Positions 33,832-43,982 are shown, counted from the first letter of the stretch. The stretch: DNA of 64,000 nucleotides from Verrucomicrobiales bacterium (GCA_015075445.1 JABTUJ010000033.1:50280-114279); one strand, 5' to 3'. Numbers and translations are program-made. The notes: generated by a model not told the origin, from the sequence alone.

Positions 33832-34236
33832 TCAGGGCGATGCCCAGATCGAGCGAATGGCGTCTTCGTCGCCAAAGCCGTCGGGGACCGCGGCGCTCGG
33901 GCGGTTGGCGTAATACCAGCGCTTCCCGTTCGTTGGCGACGCGAGGGTGCGGCTGCCGGGCATCTGCAGGTAGCCGTTGGGATCGGTCCGCCGCACCCAG
34001 TCCCACACGTCCGGAACCGATTGCCCGGCCTGCCAGTGGTCCTTGAACCGGCCGTCCGGATACAGCATCGCGGCATAGCGGAAGTTCCGTGGCTCGACGG
34101 GCTGTCCCAACGCGACGAACGCCCACTCCGGCACCGGCACCTGGTCCACCTGGGTGGTCACGATCTCGAAGTGGATCGAGCTGGAAACCGGGCTTGATGT
34201 GGATTCCCGCCGGCCTACGCTGCCGGTATGAACCAA
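33832..34236 (-). CDS. hypothetical protein, probably a gene fragment
   Basis: 134 codons from a TTG; the coding look begins at SSIHFEIVTTQVDQVPVPEWAFVALGQP and continues through FRYAAMLYPDGRFKDHWQAGQSVPDVWDWVRRTDPNGYL to GKRWYYANRPSAAVPDGFGDEDAIRSIWASP. No good start codon or ribosome site precedes it and its 5' end runs into the start of the divergent oxidoreductase gene, so it is likely the 3' part of a lost gene. No domain recognised. Confidence 0.4.
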   Translation of the reverse strand: MVHTGSVGRRESTSSPVSSSIHFEIVTTQVDQVPVPEWAFVALGQPVEPRNFRYAAMLYPDGRFKDHWQAGQSVPDVWDWVRRTDPNGYLQMPGSRTLASPTNGKRWYYANRPSAAVPDGFGDEDAIRSIWASP

Positions 34237-35583
34237 GCCAAAGAACCCATGTTGTCAGAACCCATTTCGGTGTGTGCGCGTCAAACGCGGCGCCAGTTCC
34301 TTGCCACCTCCGGTGCTCTCGCCGGCGCTTCGCTGGCGGGGAGCCTGGCCCTGGACCGGACCGTCCATGCGGCCGGCAACGACGTCGTCAAGATCGGCCT
34401 CGTGGGCTGCGGCGGACGCGGCTCCGGCTCGATCGCGAACGCCCTGGCCGCAAACCCCGCCGCCCGGCTCCATGCGATGGCGGATGCCTTTGCCGACCGG
34501 CTCGAGGGCGCGCGCGGCCAGCTCGAGCCGCGGTTCCACGGCCAGGTCGATGTGGCGGGCCGCTGCTTCACGGGGCTCGACGCCGTCCGGAAGCTGCTCG
34601 CGAGCGGGGTGCAGGTGGTTGTGTTGACAGAGACCCCGCACTTCCGGCCCATGCACCTTGAGGCCTGCGTTGAGGCGGGGGTCCATGTGTTTGCGGAGAA
34701 GCCGATGGCGGTGGATGCCCCCGGCGTGCGGCGTGTTTTGGCAGCCGGGGAGAAGGCCCGCCAGAAGCAGCTCAGCTTCGTGAGCGGTTTCCAGACACGC
34801 TACTCGCCGGCAGCGCGTGAGGAAGTGCGCCGCATGCAGGAGGGCGAGATCGGCGACATCGTGGCCATCGAGGGCGTGTACAACACCGGCCCGCTGTGGC
34901 ACCGGGGGCGTCAGCCGGACTGGACCGAGATGGAGTTCCAGTTGCGCAACTGGTACTACTTCACCTGGCTCTCGGGGGACCATCTGGTCGAGCAGCACGT
35001 CCACTTCCTGGACTTCGTGGGCTGGCTGCTGCGGGAGACGCCCCCGCTGCATGCCTGGGGCTACGGCGGACGTTCCCAGCGCGTTGACCCGAGGTTCGGC
35101 GACATCTTCGACCACCACTCGGTCGTCTACGAGTATGCGAACGGTCCCCACGTCTACGCCCTGACGCGCCAGCAATCAGCGTGTTTCAACGGCGTGTACG
35201 CGACGGTCTTCGGCACCAAGGGGCAACTGCGACGCGGCGGCCCCGCGAAACAGACCGGCATCTACTCCCACGCCGGTGAACTGCGGTGGCGTCCCCCGGC
35301 GGAAACCGAGATGCCCGAGCTCAACCGGTACCGTGAGATGTTCGCTGGCATCCAGGCGGGCCAGCCCATCAACGACAGCCTCTCGATGGCTCGCAGCACG
35401 ATGCTCGCCATCCTCGGCCGCATGGCCACGCACAGCGGCCAGCGGATCACGTGGGAGGAGGCCTTCGCGTCAAACCGCGTGCTGGCCCCGGAACGCTATG
35501 ACTGGAACGCCGACCCGCCGGTCTTGCCCGGACCCGACGGCGCCTATCCTCACCCCGTGCCGGGAGTGACCCAAGTGCTCTGA
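34228..35583 (+). CDS. Tat-exported Gfo/Idh/MocA family oxidoreductase
   Basis: 451 residues. Twin-arginine signal TRRQFLATSGALAGASLAG at about residues 20-38, then the Rossmann start VVKIGLVGCGGRGSGS. FAEKPMAVDAPGVRR is the family EKP motif that places the catalytic-site Lys. C-terminal part has WYYFTWLSGDHLVEQHVHFLDFVGWLL. ATG 34228 is used; a second ATG at 34249 is possible. Such NAD(P)-dependent enzymes act on sugars or inositols; export with bound cofactor via Tat is usual in this phylum. Substrate unknown. First of a group of exported carbohydrate-type genes. Confidence 0.9.
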   Translation: MNQAKEPMLSEPISVCARQTRRQFLATSGALAGASLAGSLALDRTVHAAGNDVVKIGLVGCGGRGSGSIANALAANPAARLHAMADAFADRLEGARGQLEPRFHGQVDVAGRCFTGLDAVRKLLASGVQVVVLTETPHFRPMHLEACVEAGVHVFAEKPMAVDAPGVRRVLAAGEKARQKQLSFVSGFQTRYSPAAREEVRRMQEGEIGDIVAIEGVYNTGPLWHRGRQPDWTEMEFQLRNWYYFTWLSGDHLVEQHVHFLDFVGWLLRETPPLHAWGYGGRSQRVDPRFGDIFDHHSVVYEYANGPHVYALTRQQSACFNGVYATVFGTKGQLRRGGPAKQTGIYSHAGELRWRPPAETEMPELNRYREMFAGIQAGQPINDSLSMARSTMLAILGRMATHSGQRITWEEAFASNRVLAPERYDWNADPPVLPGPDGAYPHPVPGVTQVL

Positions 35584-35619
35584 CGCGGCTGTGACTGGAC
35601 GGGGTTGAACGACAGCCGT

Positions 35620-38600
35620 TCAGCCGCCTCCCCCGAGCGCGACGGCCGAGTCGCTGGCGGCGGGCGCGTCGTAGACCTTGTCGCCGCGGGCAATGGCGTC
35701 CCGGCTGCGCTGCTCGAGACGACTCCGCTCCGCGCTCTTGGCCTCACGCCGCTGATCTTCCGGGCACGCGACGAACCCGGGGCGGTCGGCTTCGGGCCGC
35801 TGCGCCAGCATCGCCTGGCCGGCCCGGATGAGAGCCAGCGCTTCCCGGTAGTCCGCTCCTTCCGGGTCCTTGATCAGTGCCAGGCACGGACTCAGTTCCG
35901 GCCGGTCGAAGCTGACCAGGACGCCGGGGCTCGATCCGAAGCTGTTGAAGGCGGAGCCTTCGTCCTGCCAGACCATGGGCGGCCCGACGAGCTGGCAGAG
36001 CCGGGCCAGTTGGGGACGCGTCAGGGGACAACGGCCACTGACACTCTCGGGGTAGGCGCAGTTGTAGGTGGCGTAGTAAGGCGCGTTGAGGTCGATCCAG
36101 GTCACGAGGCGCTCCCATTCCGCGGTGCTGAGCTGCACGTCGTGGTGCCCCGCCCGGAGCACCTGGACGAGTTTGCTGGCGTGCGAACCCCAAGAGTAAG
36201 CCGGCTGGACTTCCGCCGGACCCGCACCCACACAGTGCACGTACTGCTTGCGCCACAGCTCGATGTACGCTGCGTTGAAGGTCAGGTCACGGTCCGGAGC
36301 CAGGAGCAGCCGTTCCGCGCCTTCCTTCCCGAAGTCATGGCACTCCAGACAATGCCGGTTGAAGATCGGTTGGACTTCGGCGGTGAAGCCGAAGCCCCGC
36401 GCTTCGCCCGGACTCGCCGTGAGCCGGCGTGGGGAACGGGTGGTTGCCAGCGGTCGCGGAGCTGAGGCGCTGAGGGGCGAGGTCAGGCGGTGCTCGTGAC
36501 AGCCGATGCAGCCCGTGGTTTCGCCGGGTTGCACCCACGTGGCGCTGCGCATCGAGTGAATCATCATCCCGTCGGCGTCGAGGAGTTGGAAGTAAACGAA
36601 CGTCTCCGCCGGCAGGGTGAAGCAGGCCGACCCATCGGTCTCGACCGGTACGGTGCCCAGGACCCGCTTGTTCTCCAGGCCGTGCCAGTTCATCCCGGGC
36701 GCGGTGTAGCCTTGGCCGAACCATTTGCCCGCCGACCACGTGCGCTTGGGCGGCGCTTCCACCACGCGGAGACGCTTCACCGCGCCGCGCTCGACCCCGG
36801 CCATGTGCGTCCCCTGATACACGTCCTGGACATAGAAGCAGCCTTCGCCGCTGGTGAAATCCCGACGCGACGGGATCACCGGCGGCCGGGTGCGCGGCTT
36901 CAGCGGCATGGGGTCGTAACAGCCGCGCCCCTCGACATGCAGCAGGATCTCGTTCCCGAAGACGTCGACCAGGAAGATGCCCATCTCCCATCCGCGGCCG
37001 GTCATGCGCGAACAGAGATAGTATTTTTCGCTGAGCGGAAAGGGATCCGCGTACTTGAAGCGCGTCCCCAGCGAATGATCACAGTCGAAAGGGCCTCCCG
37101 CCCGCACATGCTGAACGGCCCCGGCGGGCCAGGTGCGAACGACCCCGTCGCGTCCGTCCAGTCCCAGGCGCCGATCGATCACTGCCAGGGTGCCCCACAG
37201 ATGGTCGTGGTGCGGCCCGAGGATGCAGAGGACCTGGTCGGTGCCGGGGATGGGGCGCGGCGTGTAGGCGGCTCCGGGCACGGCGGTGTTGTTGCCCCAG
37301 TAGATGGCGTGGCCGGTGCCGTCTGGCGGCGTGGTCCAGAGACCGTGGGCATCGCCGAAGTTGCGATCCACGTACTCCCATCGCGCGTAGAGCACGCGGC
37401 CGTCTTCCATCAAGGCGGCCTGGTTGTTGAAGAGATTGTTCCGGTCGATCTGGTGGATGTTGGCCCCGTCGCTTTCCATCCGGTACAGGTTGGCCGCGAT
37501 GTCCTGGCTGCACTGGTTGTACTTCGGGTCGCGGGTCGAGGAGAACAGGATGCTGTCGTCCGGCAGGTAGAGCGGATCGAAATCACACACGTCGGGCGCG
37601 CTCGTCAACTGGCGCAGGCCGGTGCCGTCGGCGTTGATCTCCCAGATGTGCCAGTTCTCCCCGGCATGCCGGCGCAACGCGAAGACGATCTTCCGGCCGC
37701 TGAAATGAACCTCCGGATCCCGCGCGATGCCGGCCGGCACCTCGAGCAGCGTGCGCACCTTCCCGCCGTCGCCGAAGTCGATCAGCTTCATCGCGCCGCC
37801 CCCCTCGAAGTCGCGCGTGTTGGCCTCGTCCGTGTGAAAGAGCGTGTCGATGGCGTGGTAGCTACTGCGGTATTGGGGGCGGACGATGTAGAGGATGGGT
37901 TGATCGCGGACGAGTGGGTTGGCCAGCAACGCCTCGCGCTGCAGGGCGACAAAGTCCGCGCGAGCTTCGAGGTCCTCACCCTCCTGCAGCCGCGGTTCGA
38001 TCTGCGCCAGCCTCGCCAGGAACGCGGCGTCGTCCGGGTAGCGCTCGCCGAACGTGGCCTTCAAGTCCGCAATCGCGCGCCGGAGATGCACTGCCTGGTC
38101 CGGCGAGACGACCAGGCCGGCCAGATGCAGCATGCGTTTCCGACCGGCGAAACGCACCGCGGTGGCCGCGGCATCGATCCGGCCGCGGGCCACGAAGTCG
38201 TCCAGGGTCACATGTCCCCAGCCGCCGGAGCTCGCATCCACCACGCGCAGGAACAACCGCTGTCCGACCCACGCCGGCTCGGACCACTCCTCGCGCCGCA
38301 TGATCTCGGTGTCGCGGCCCCGGGTCTTCCGGAGCTCCCGGCCGTCCTCCGTGCAGAGCGCGATATAGACGTCTTCGCCCTGGCCACCGCCGACCAGGAA
38401 CGACAACTCGGGGGCGTCGAGGACGAACACGGGCGACTCGATCACGCCGGTCATCGGGTCGTTCGAAGGCCCGCTGCGGCGTTCGACCGTGGAGAGGTGG
38501 TACCGGCCCTGCTTGTTGTAGCGGTTGCCCGGAATCTCCGGGTACGTGTTGTGAAACACCTCGCGTTCGGACACCGGATGCTCGAACTCGCCTTCGACCA

Positions 38601-38832
38601 CGCGCCATCCCTGCAGGTCCCCGGTCTCAAAGTCGAAGCGGAGCAGCGGCGACGGATTGGCACCGCAGTCGATGTCTTCGGCCAGGGCGGTGCCCCCGAG
38701 CAGGAGGCAGGACCCGACCACCGATGTCAGCCAGTACCGGCATGCCCGGAAGGCCGCGAGGCAGAGGACAGGGAAAGGGGGTGCCGACTCCAAGCCACGG
38801 ACGGTTCTGGCCAAGGCAGTCATCGCGGTCAT
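35620..38832 (-). CDS. large HzsA-related cytochrome c protein (paralogue of 25376-27715)
   Basis: 1070 residues. N-terminal hydrophobic segment (FRACRYWLTSVVGSCLLLGGTALAED) as signal, then a lectin-like region (LLRFDFETGDLQGWRVVEGEFEH ... FLVGGGQGEDVYIALC), a helical part, a propeller-like region (WHIWEINADGTGLRQLTSAPDVCDFDPLYLPDDSILFSSTRDP), and two heme-c motifs CIGCH (about 775) and CLECH (about 830), then WIDLNAPYYATYN. Same order as the shorter paralogue plus an extra N-terminal lectin domain. Periplasmic; function unknown; no hydrazine-synthase partners nearby. Confidence 0.82.
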   Translation of the reverse strand: MTAMTALARTVRGLESAPPFPVLCLAAFRACRYWLTSVVGSCLLLGGTALAEDIDCGANPSPLLRFDFETGDLQGWRVVEGEFEHPVSEREVFHNTYPEIPGNRYNKQGRYHLSTVERRSGPSNDPMTGVIESPVFVLDAPELSFLVGGGQGEDVYIALCTEDGRELRKTRGRDTEIMRREEWSEPAWVGQRLFLRVVDASSGGWGHVTLDDFVARGRIDAAATAVRFAGRKRMLHLAGLVVSPDQAVHLRRAIADLKATFGERYPDDAAFLARLAQIEPRLQEGEDLEARADFVALQREALLANPLVRDQPILYIVRPQYRSSYHAIDTLFHTDEANTRDFEGGGAMKLIDFGDGGKVRTLLEVPAGIARDPEVHFSGRKIVFALRRHAGENWHIWEINADGTGLRQLTSAPDVCDFDPLYLPDDSILFSSTRDPKYNQCSQDIAANLYRMESDGANIHQIDRNNLFNNQAALMEDGRVLYARWEYVDRNFGDAHGLWTTPPDGTGHAIYWGNNTAVPGAAYTPRPIPGTDQVLCILGPHHDHLWGTLAVIDRRLGLDGRDGVVRTWPAGAVQHVRAGGPFDCDHSLGTRFKYADPFPLSEKYYLCSRMTGRGWEMGIFLVDVFGNEILLHVEGRGCYDPMPLKPRTRPPVIPSRRDFTSGEGCFYVQDVYQGTHMAGVERGAVKRLRVVEAPPKRTWSAGKWFGQGYTAPGMNWHGLENKRVLGTVPVETDGSACFTLPAETFVYFQLLDADGMMIHSMRSATWVQPGETTGCIGCHEHRLTSPLSASAPRPLATTRSPRRLTASPGEARGFGFTAEVQPIFNRHCLECHDFGKEGAERLLLAPDRDLTFNAAYIELWRKQYVHCVGAGPAEVQPAYSWGSHASKLVQVLRAGHHDVQLSTAEWERLVTWIDLNAPYYATYNCAYPESVSGRCPLTRPQLARLCQLVGPPMVWQDEGSAFNSFGSSPGVLVSFDRPELSPCLALIKDPEGADYREALALIRAGQAMLAQRPEADRPGFVACPEDQRREAKSAERSRLEQRSRDAIARGDKVYDAPAASDSAVALGGGG

Positions 38833-38883
38833 TTCTCTTTCTCTGTTTTCGTACCTCTGGCGGGCGAGGTATTCATGTTGAGT

Positions 38884-38935
38884 CTCGTCACCTCGACTCC
38901 TACTCCGGCCTCGTCACCTCGACTCCTGCTCAGGC
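38884..38935 (+). repeat. 26-bp tandem duplication
   Basis: Two units beginning CTCGTCACCTCGACTCCT, differing at about three positions, abutting the stop codon of the isomerase-fold gene. Confidence 0.8.
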
Positions 38936-40507
38936 TTCGTCGACGACCCGGAGCCCCAAGGCACGGCCCAGCTCGGCCAGGGGTTCCTTGACATCGCCGT
39001 AGAGGGTGACGCGATGCCAGGCGTCCCAGTGGTTGAACAGCTTGAGGATGTCCCCGCGCACTTCCCCCGCCAGTTGCGTGCGACAGCCGCGGTCGGCATC
39101 GAGGTTCCCGGTGGTCCGCGCCTGGTGGATCACCAGGGTCCGCGAATGGAGATAGACCTGGAAACTGGTCGTCAGATAGCCCGCGGGCAGGAACGATTGC
39201 GGGCAGCATCCGCGCGGGTCGCGGTTGTGCAATGTCCGGAGACGAAAGGGATTGGCCGGGCCGTCGGTCCCGAACACTTTCGTGTGCGCCATGCAGTGCG
39301 AGTAACAGATGAGGTTGCGCGACGTGTCGAGCGCGGGATCGGAGACGTAGCCGGGGCGCCCCGTCAGATACCGGCCCATGAGCATGCTGATCGAGTCGGG
39401 CGGCATGGCTTCACAGACCCCTTGTTGACCGTCGTTGAGAAGCTGGCGGAAACCCAGGCACGGGTAGGCCTCGATGTGACCGGCGCCAAACCCGCCCAGG
39501 CAGTTCATGGTGATGTTCTCCGTGTCGTGCTTCTGCATGAGCGACCGCATCGCCAGGTACATCGCCCCCGCCTTGTGGATCCAGGGCGTTGTGGCTTCCA
39601 CGACCTGCTCGGCTTCCCGGATCCAACGGTCGCCCCACTCCGCCGCCTGCGCGGGATCCACCGCCTGGTAATGGGCCTTGAGTTCCTCGAAGCCGACATG
39701 GATCGCCTTGATGCCGTTGAGGAACGTCTGCTCGGTGCCCGGTTCGCCCGCCCCGACGATCAGGAACCTGGATTCCCGCAGGCGCTCAAGGCACTCGCTG
39801 ATCCCGCGGATCGTTACCCGGTCTTCCCGGCACGGGTTCTGGCCCGCGGCTGGGAGGGTGCGGCGGTACACCTCCTCGCCCTGCTGTGCAAACCGGACCG
39901 GCGTGCTCCCCGGTCGCTTCACGTCCGCGAAGACGCGGGTCACGGCCACCAGGTCCTCCAGCCGCGTACTGGAGACCGCGACCAGCGGCACGTTCTGCCG
40001 GCGGGCCGCGCTGACGCTGGTGAGAAACGAGCCGCAGCCGCCGAGAAACTCGTTGGCGACGACCAGCGGCTTGCCGATCTGCGGGAGCAACCCCCCGATC
40101 CCCATCTCCCAGTTCAGGGTGATGACGTAGACGACGTACCCGTCGACGGAGTCTTTCAGCGCAAGCGCCCGGGGGAATTCGGCGGGGGTGGTTACCACCA
40201 CCGGGATGAACTCGAATTGCGGGCAACCTGCGCGCAAGGCCTCGGTGACTTCGCGGATCCGCCGCTCGCAGTCGAAGTGCGGATACGGCCACATCTCCGG
40301 CGTGGTGGTGCTGTTGGCGAGGAAGACCAGGGCGAGGCGCACGACCTCTTCCGAAGCGGTCTGGCTGGCTGCGGTCCATGGGCCGAGGGCGCCCAGGGCC
40401 ACGGCGGCACCGCAGCCCTTCAGGAAGTCGCGCCGGCCGACGCCTGCCGGACAGCCGTAACATCGTTGGGGAACACAGGGGCGGGGCGCAGGGCTTGTCG
40501 GGTTCAT
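38930..40507 (-). CDS. Tat-exported sugar-isomerase-fold protein (FucI/AraA-like)
   Basis: About 525 residues from ATG 40507. Twin-arginine signal GRRDFLKGCGAAVALGALGPW after a Cys-rich leader (CVPQRCYGCPAG). The mature part has VDGYVVYVITLNWEMGIGGLLPQIGKPLVVANEFLGGCGSFL and ITMNCLGGFGAGHIEAYPCLGFRQL...EAMPPDSISMLMGRYLTGRPGY, matching the L-fucose/L-arabinose isomerase fold seen in exported Verrucomicrobia proteins of unknown activity. The classical isomerases are cytoplasmic, so export is notable. Divergent from the DUF4838 gene at 40676. Confidence 0.78.
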   Translation of the reverse strand: MNPTSPAPRPCVPQRCYGCPAGVGRRDFLKGCGAAVALGALGPWTAASQTASEEVVRLALVFLANSTTTPEMWPYPHFDCERRIREVTEALRAGCPQFEFIPVVVTTPAEFPRALALKDSVDGYVVYVITLNWEMGIGGLLPQIGKPLVVANEFLGGCGSFLTSVSAARRQNVPLVAVSSTRLEDLVAVTRVFADVKRPGSTPVRFAQQGEEVYRRTLPAAGQNPCREDRVTIRGISECLERLRESRFLIVGAGEPGTEQTFLNGIKAIHVGFEELKAHYQAVDPAQAAEWGDRWIREAEQVVEATTPWIHKAGAMYLAMRSLMQKHDTENITMNCLGGFGAGHIEAYPCLGFRQLLNDGQQGVCEAMPPDSISMLMGRYLTGRPGYVSDPALDTSRNLICYSHCMAHTKVFGTDGPANPFRLRTLHNRDPRGCCPQSFLPAGYLTTSFQVYLHSRTLVIHQARTTGNLDADRGCRTQLAGEVRGDILKLFNHWDAWHRVTLYGDVKEPLAELGRALGLRVVDEA

Positions 40508-40675
40508 AACGGGGCTTTCAGCGGCCATCGTTTATCACCCTGCAACTTCTCTTGCACGACTTTCCTGAGCGTTGCTGTTGGACCGTCCGCGGTGCGGTCG
40601 AGTGGCCGGCCGTGGTGCCGAACCGACCGGAACGGCATTGCCACACGGGGCGTCGGGCTTCTAGCCTCCTGGCCC

Positions 40676-42511
40676 ATGCAAGCCCGCACCCACCGCGCCT
40701 GGCCGGCGTTCCTCGCCGGTTTCCTCATCCTCGTGTCGTCCGCTCCCGCCACGGCTGCCGGGCCGTCCCTTACGCTCGTGGAGGACGGCGTCGGCCGGGC
40801 CGCCATCGAGACAGCCGATTCGCCCTGTCCGGCGGTCCGACTGGCGGCGCGCGAGCTCCAGTACTTTATCGAACGCATCACCGGTGCGCGGCTCCCGATT
40901 CGCGGCCGAGCCGGCCTCGCGGGGTTGCGGATCGTCCCGCTGAGCTCCTCTCCCACCGGAGAGCTGCCGGGCATCACCGCGGCGGGCGTGGGGCTCAAGC
41001 GCTATGAGTACCTGATCCGCTGGGCGCCCGAAGGTGTGACCCTGCTGGGTCACGATGCCGCGGTCAGCACCGGCTCGGAGATCGACTACGCCGCCGCTAT
41101 CTCCGGCGAGGGGGGGGCGGAGCGACTCCTGCTGCCGGGGATGTTCGACGATCAGGGCACGCTGCGGGCCGCCTACGATTTCCTCGAGCGCTTCTGCGGG
41201 GTCCGCTTCTACGGCCCGGCCGCGATCTCGGTGATCTGCCCGAAGCGACAGACGCTGACGGTGAGTGGCGAGGACGTGCGACGGGAGCCGTCCATCCCAC
41301 ACACCTCCGGGAGCCTCACCTGGCGCTGGCCGCTCATGAATGGTCAGTATGGGAATCCCACCGAGGACGCCCTGCGCCTGTATGAACGCCGGATGCGCCT
41401 GGGCGGCATCCCGTGGTACACGAACCACACCCTGCACGGCTATCCCCAGCGCTTCCCCCGGGATCGGTACCCCGAATTCTACGCCGCGGGTGGTGACGGC
41501 AAGCTCCTCTGCTACTCCTCGGCGGCCCTGGCCCGGCAAGTGGCGCAGGACGCGCGGGACTACTTCGAAGGCAAACCTGTTCCCGATCTGACCCTGCCGG
41601 CCGGAAGCGACTACTACCCGGTGGTGCCGGAGGACGCCGCGCGGTTCTGCCAGTGTGACGAATGCCGGCGATGGCTGGACCCGTACAAGAACGACGTGCC
41701 CCGGACGCCCTCCGGCCGTGGCCTCTTCAATGACGGGCGCAGTTCGCATCTGTGGTTCTCCTTCGTGAACCAGGTGGCCCGCGAACTTCGGCAGACGCAC
41801 CCGGACAAGTACCTCTGCACGCTCGCCTACGAAACCTATTACTGGTATCCGACCCAGTTCCGGCTGGAACCCAATGTCGCCATCGCCCCCTGTTTGCAGG
41901 CGCGCAACTACTGGCACATGGCCAGCTACGCCAACGAGCTCGGCCACTACTCCCGCTGGGTCACCGACGGCCGGCCGGTCTTCCTCTGGAACTACTATTG
42001 TTTCCCCGAGGAACCCGCGGTGATCAACCGGTGGCATTGCTTCCCGGGCTTCTCCGTCCATGAACTGGCCAAGCTGGCCCGTCGTTTCGCCCGCGACGGC
42101 GTGCAGGGCACGTTCTTCTGCGGCATCGGCGAGCAGGTGGACTGGTACGCCACCCTGAAGCTCTATGATGATGCCTCACAGGACGTGGAGGCCCTGCTGG
42201 ACGAGTTTTTCCGCCTCTACTTCGGGGCGGCCTCCCGCCCGATGCAGGCGTTCTACAGCCTGATCGAGGCGACCTACTCGAATCCCGCGCACTGGGACCA
42301 GAACGGCGGCCATCACCAGACCGAAGCGGTCGCCTGGGAAACCCTCGGCACCGAGGCAATCATGGCCCAACTCGCCGAACTGATTCGCGAAGCCGGGGAG
42401 CTCGCGGGGACGCCGGAGGAACAACAGCGCGTGGCGCTTTGGAAGACCGGTGTCTGGGATTACATGGTGCAGGGGCGTCAAGCCTATCTGAGCAAGACCG
42501 CCCGGCGTTGA
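40676..42511 (+). CDS. DUF4838 domain secreted protein (glycosidase-like)
   Basis: 611 residues from ATG 40676 with signal peptide RAWPAFLAGFLILVSSAPATAAG. The open frame extends far upstream (to 39014) but that part is antisense to the isomerase gene and has no signal. N-terminal SPCPAVRLAARELQYFIERITGARLPI is the alpha-glucuronidase/GH20-like accessory domain; TLRAAYDFLERFCGVRFYGP follows; the DUF4838 region has CQCDECRRWLD and SHLWFSFVNQVARELRQTHPDKYLCTLAYETYYWYP, then FLWNYYCFPEE. Likely acts on polysaccharide outside the cytoplasm; substrate unknown. Confidence 0.87.
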   Translation: MQARTHRAWPAFLAGFLILVSSAPATAAGPSLTLVEDGVGRAAIETADSPCPAVRLAARELQYFIERITGARLPIRGRAGLAGLRIVPLSSSPTGELPGITAAGVGLKRYEYLIRWAPEGVTLLGHDAAVSTGSEIDYAAAISGEGGAERLLLPGMFDDQGTLRAAYDFLERFCGVRFYGPAAISVICPKRQTLTVSGEDVRREPSIPHTSGSLTWRWPLMNGQYGNPTEDALRLYERRMRLGGIPWYTNHTLHGYPQRFPRDRYPEFYAAGGDGKLLCYSSAALARQVAQDARDYFEGKPVPDLTLPAGSDYYPVVPEDAARFCQCDECRRWLDPYKNDVPRTPSGRGLFNDGRSSHLWFSFVNQVARELRQTHPDKYLCTLAYETYYWYPTQFRLEPNVAIAPCLQARNYWHMASYANELGHYSRWVTDGRPVFLWNYYCFPEEPAVINRWHCFPGFSVHELAKLARRFARDGVQGTFFCGIGEQVDWYATLKLYDDASQDVEALLDEFFRLYFGAASRPMQAFYSLIEATYSNPAHWDQNGGHHQTEAVAWETLGTEAIMAQLAELIREAGELAGTPEEQQRVALWKTGVWDYMVQGRQAYLSKTARR

Positions 42512-42577
42512 GCCCGTTCCCGGCGCCGGGTTGCCCACGGGGCGCAGGCCGAGCTGTGCCTGCGTAAGCCGGAGGGC

Positions 42578-43951
42578 TCAAAGGGTCGCCAGCGGACTCG
42601 GTGGCTGGTCCCGCCAGGCGCCCGTGAAATCGGGGATCCGCCACCGAGCACTGCCCCGCGCGACGGACGCGATGCTCAGCGGCACGAGGCAACTCCACGC
42701 GGCGGCGTCGTACACCGTGAGGTCCAGCGGCCGTCCCTCGCGGAGGCAGTGGATCAGGCGCCAGTTCATCACGTAGTCCATGCCGCCGTGGCCGCCCGAG
42801 GCGCGGGCCGGGGCGTTCAGTTGCTTCCAGAGCGGGTGGCCATAGCGTTCGTGATACGGCTGGAGGTCGGTAACCCACCCCTCCGGCTGGCCATCCAGAT
42901 GCAGGCGCGGCGGGTAGTCGCAGAACGTGCCGGTCGTGCCGGCGACCATGTTGATGCGACTGTAGGGCCGGGCCTGCACCATCGAGTATTGCACCAGGAT
43001 GGTGCGGCCCAGCGCGGTCCGCACCAGCGTCGTGTTGATGTCGCCACAGGCAAAGGACTCGCGCCGGCGAGGATCGTCCGCGGGCAGGGCATCGCGTCGC
43101 CGGCTGAGCGCCAGCTCCCGCGAGCTCATGGAAACCAGGTGATCCAGCCGGTCGCCCGCATGGATGCCGAGGTAAAGCGCCACGGGACCCAGGCCGTGGG
43201 TGGGATAGAGGTTGCCGTCCAGCGTGGCGACGAAACGCCGTCGCCAGTTGGCCCCGGGCAGGTCCCGGAGCAGGTAATCCCGGGCCTCGTGCAGATAGCC
43301 GGCCTCGGCATGGGTGAGTTCGCCGAAAACGCCCTGGACCACCATGCGGAGGACGAGCAACTCGATCTCGCCGTAGCAGCAGTTCTCGAGCATCAGGCAG
43401 TGGCGCCGCGTCGTTTCGGCCGTGTCCACCAGGTCCCAACATTCCGCGATCGTCATGGCCGCCGGCACTTCGATCGCGGCGTGTTTGCCCTGCCTCATCG
43501 CGGTGACCGCCATCGGGACATGCGAGTCCCAGGGGGTGGCGATGTACACGAGGTCGAGATCATCGCGCCGGCACAGCGCTTCGAACGCGCGCTCGTCCGA
43601 GTCATAGCCCGCGGGTTCGGCCTGGCCTCTCGCCTGCACCTGGGCCTGGGCGCGTTTCACCCGTTCCGGCACGACATCACACACGGCTCTGATTTCCACG
43701 TGGGGGATGTCCAGGAGATTGCCCAACAGGCTCATCCCACGCCCGCCCACGCCGATGAAGCCCACCCGCACGCGCTCAAGCGGCGGGTGCTTCAAGCCGA
43801 ACACATGTTGCTGGCCGGGCTTGGGCAAGGGGGGCTGCGGGTTGAAGCCGGCCGCGAGCACGCCCGCCGTCAGACTCAGGCCGGAACCGGCGGCGCCGGC
43901 GGTGGCGAGGAATCCGCGCCGGGACAAGGAACGTGAAGGGGAGGGGCTCAT
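42578..43951 (-). CDS. GH109-type NAD-dependent glycosidase / Gfo-Idh-MocA protein
   Basis: 457 residues. Tat signal LSRRGFLATAGAAGSGL; Rossmann VRVGFIGVGGRGMSLLGNLL; then AIEVPAAMTIAECWDLVDTAETTRRHCLMLENCCYGEIELLVL, which is the GH109 signature region, and SGGHGGMDYVMNWRLIHCLREGRPLDLTVYD containing the GGHGG motif with the catalytic His. GH109 enzymes include NAD-dependent alpha-N-acetylgalactosaminidases, with cofactor kept bound across catalysis; export by Tat fits. Substrate specificity is not visible from the sequence. Lies convergent with the DUF4838 gene. Confidence 0.9.
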   Translation of the reverse strand: MSPSPSRSLSRRGFLATAGAAGSGLSLTAGVLAAGFNPQPPLPKPGQQHVFGLKHPPLERVRVGFIGVGGRGMSLLGNLLDIPHVEIRAVCDVVPERVKRAQAQVQARGQAEPAGYDSDERAFEALCRRDDLDLVYIATPWDSHVPMAVTAMRQGKHAAIEVPAAMTIAECWDLVDTAETTRRHCLMLENCCYGEIELLVLRMVVQGVFGELTHAEAGYLHEARDYLLRDLPGANWRRRFVATLDGNLYPTHGLGPVALYLGIHAGDRLDHLVSMSSRELALSRRRDALPADDPRRRESFACGDINTTLVRTALGRTILVQYSMVQARPYSRINMVAGTTGTFCDYPPRLHLDGQPEGWVTDLQPYHERYGHPLWKQLNAPARASGGHGGMDYVMNWRLIHCLREGRPLDLTVYDAAAWSCLVPLSIASVARGSARWRIPDFTGAWRDQPPSPLATL

Positions 43952-43982
43952 ACAGGTTGGCGTCCTTGAATGGGAGGGAGGG

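Noticed and set aside
36490..38991. 833-codon plus-strand frame opposite the large cytochrome gene
   Set aside because: Codon bias of GC-rich coding DNA opens the opposite strand; the minus strand has heme motifs and known order of domains.
39014..40675. Very long plus-strand open frame leading into the DUF4838 gene
   Set aside because: It is antisense to the isomerase-fold gene, has no domain resemblance, and the DUF4838 protein has a proper signal peptide starting at 40676.
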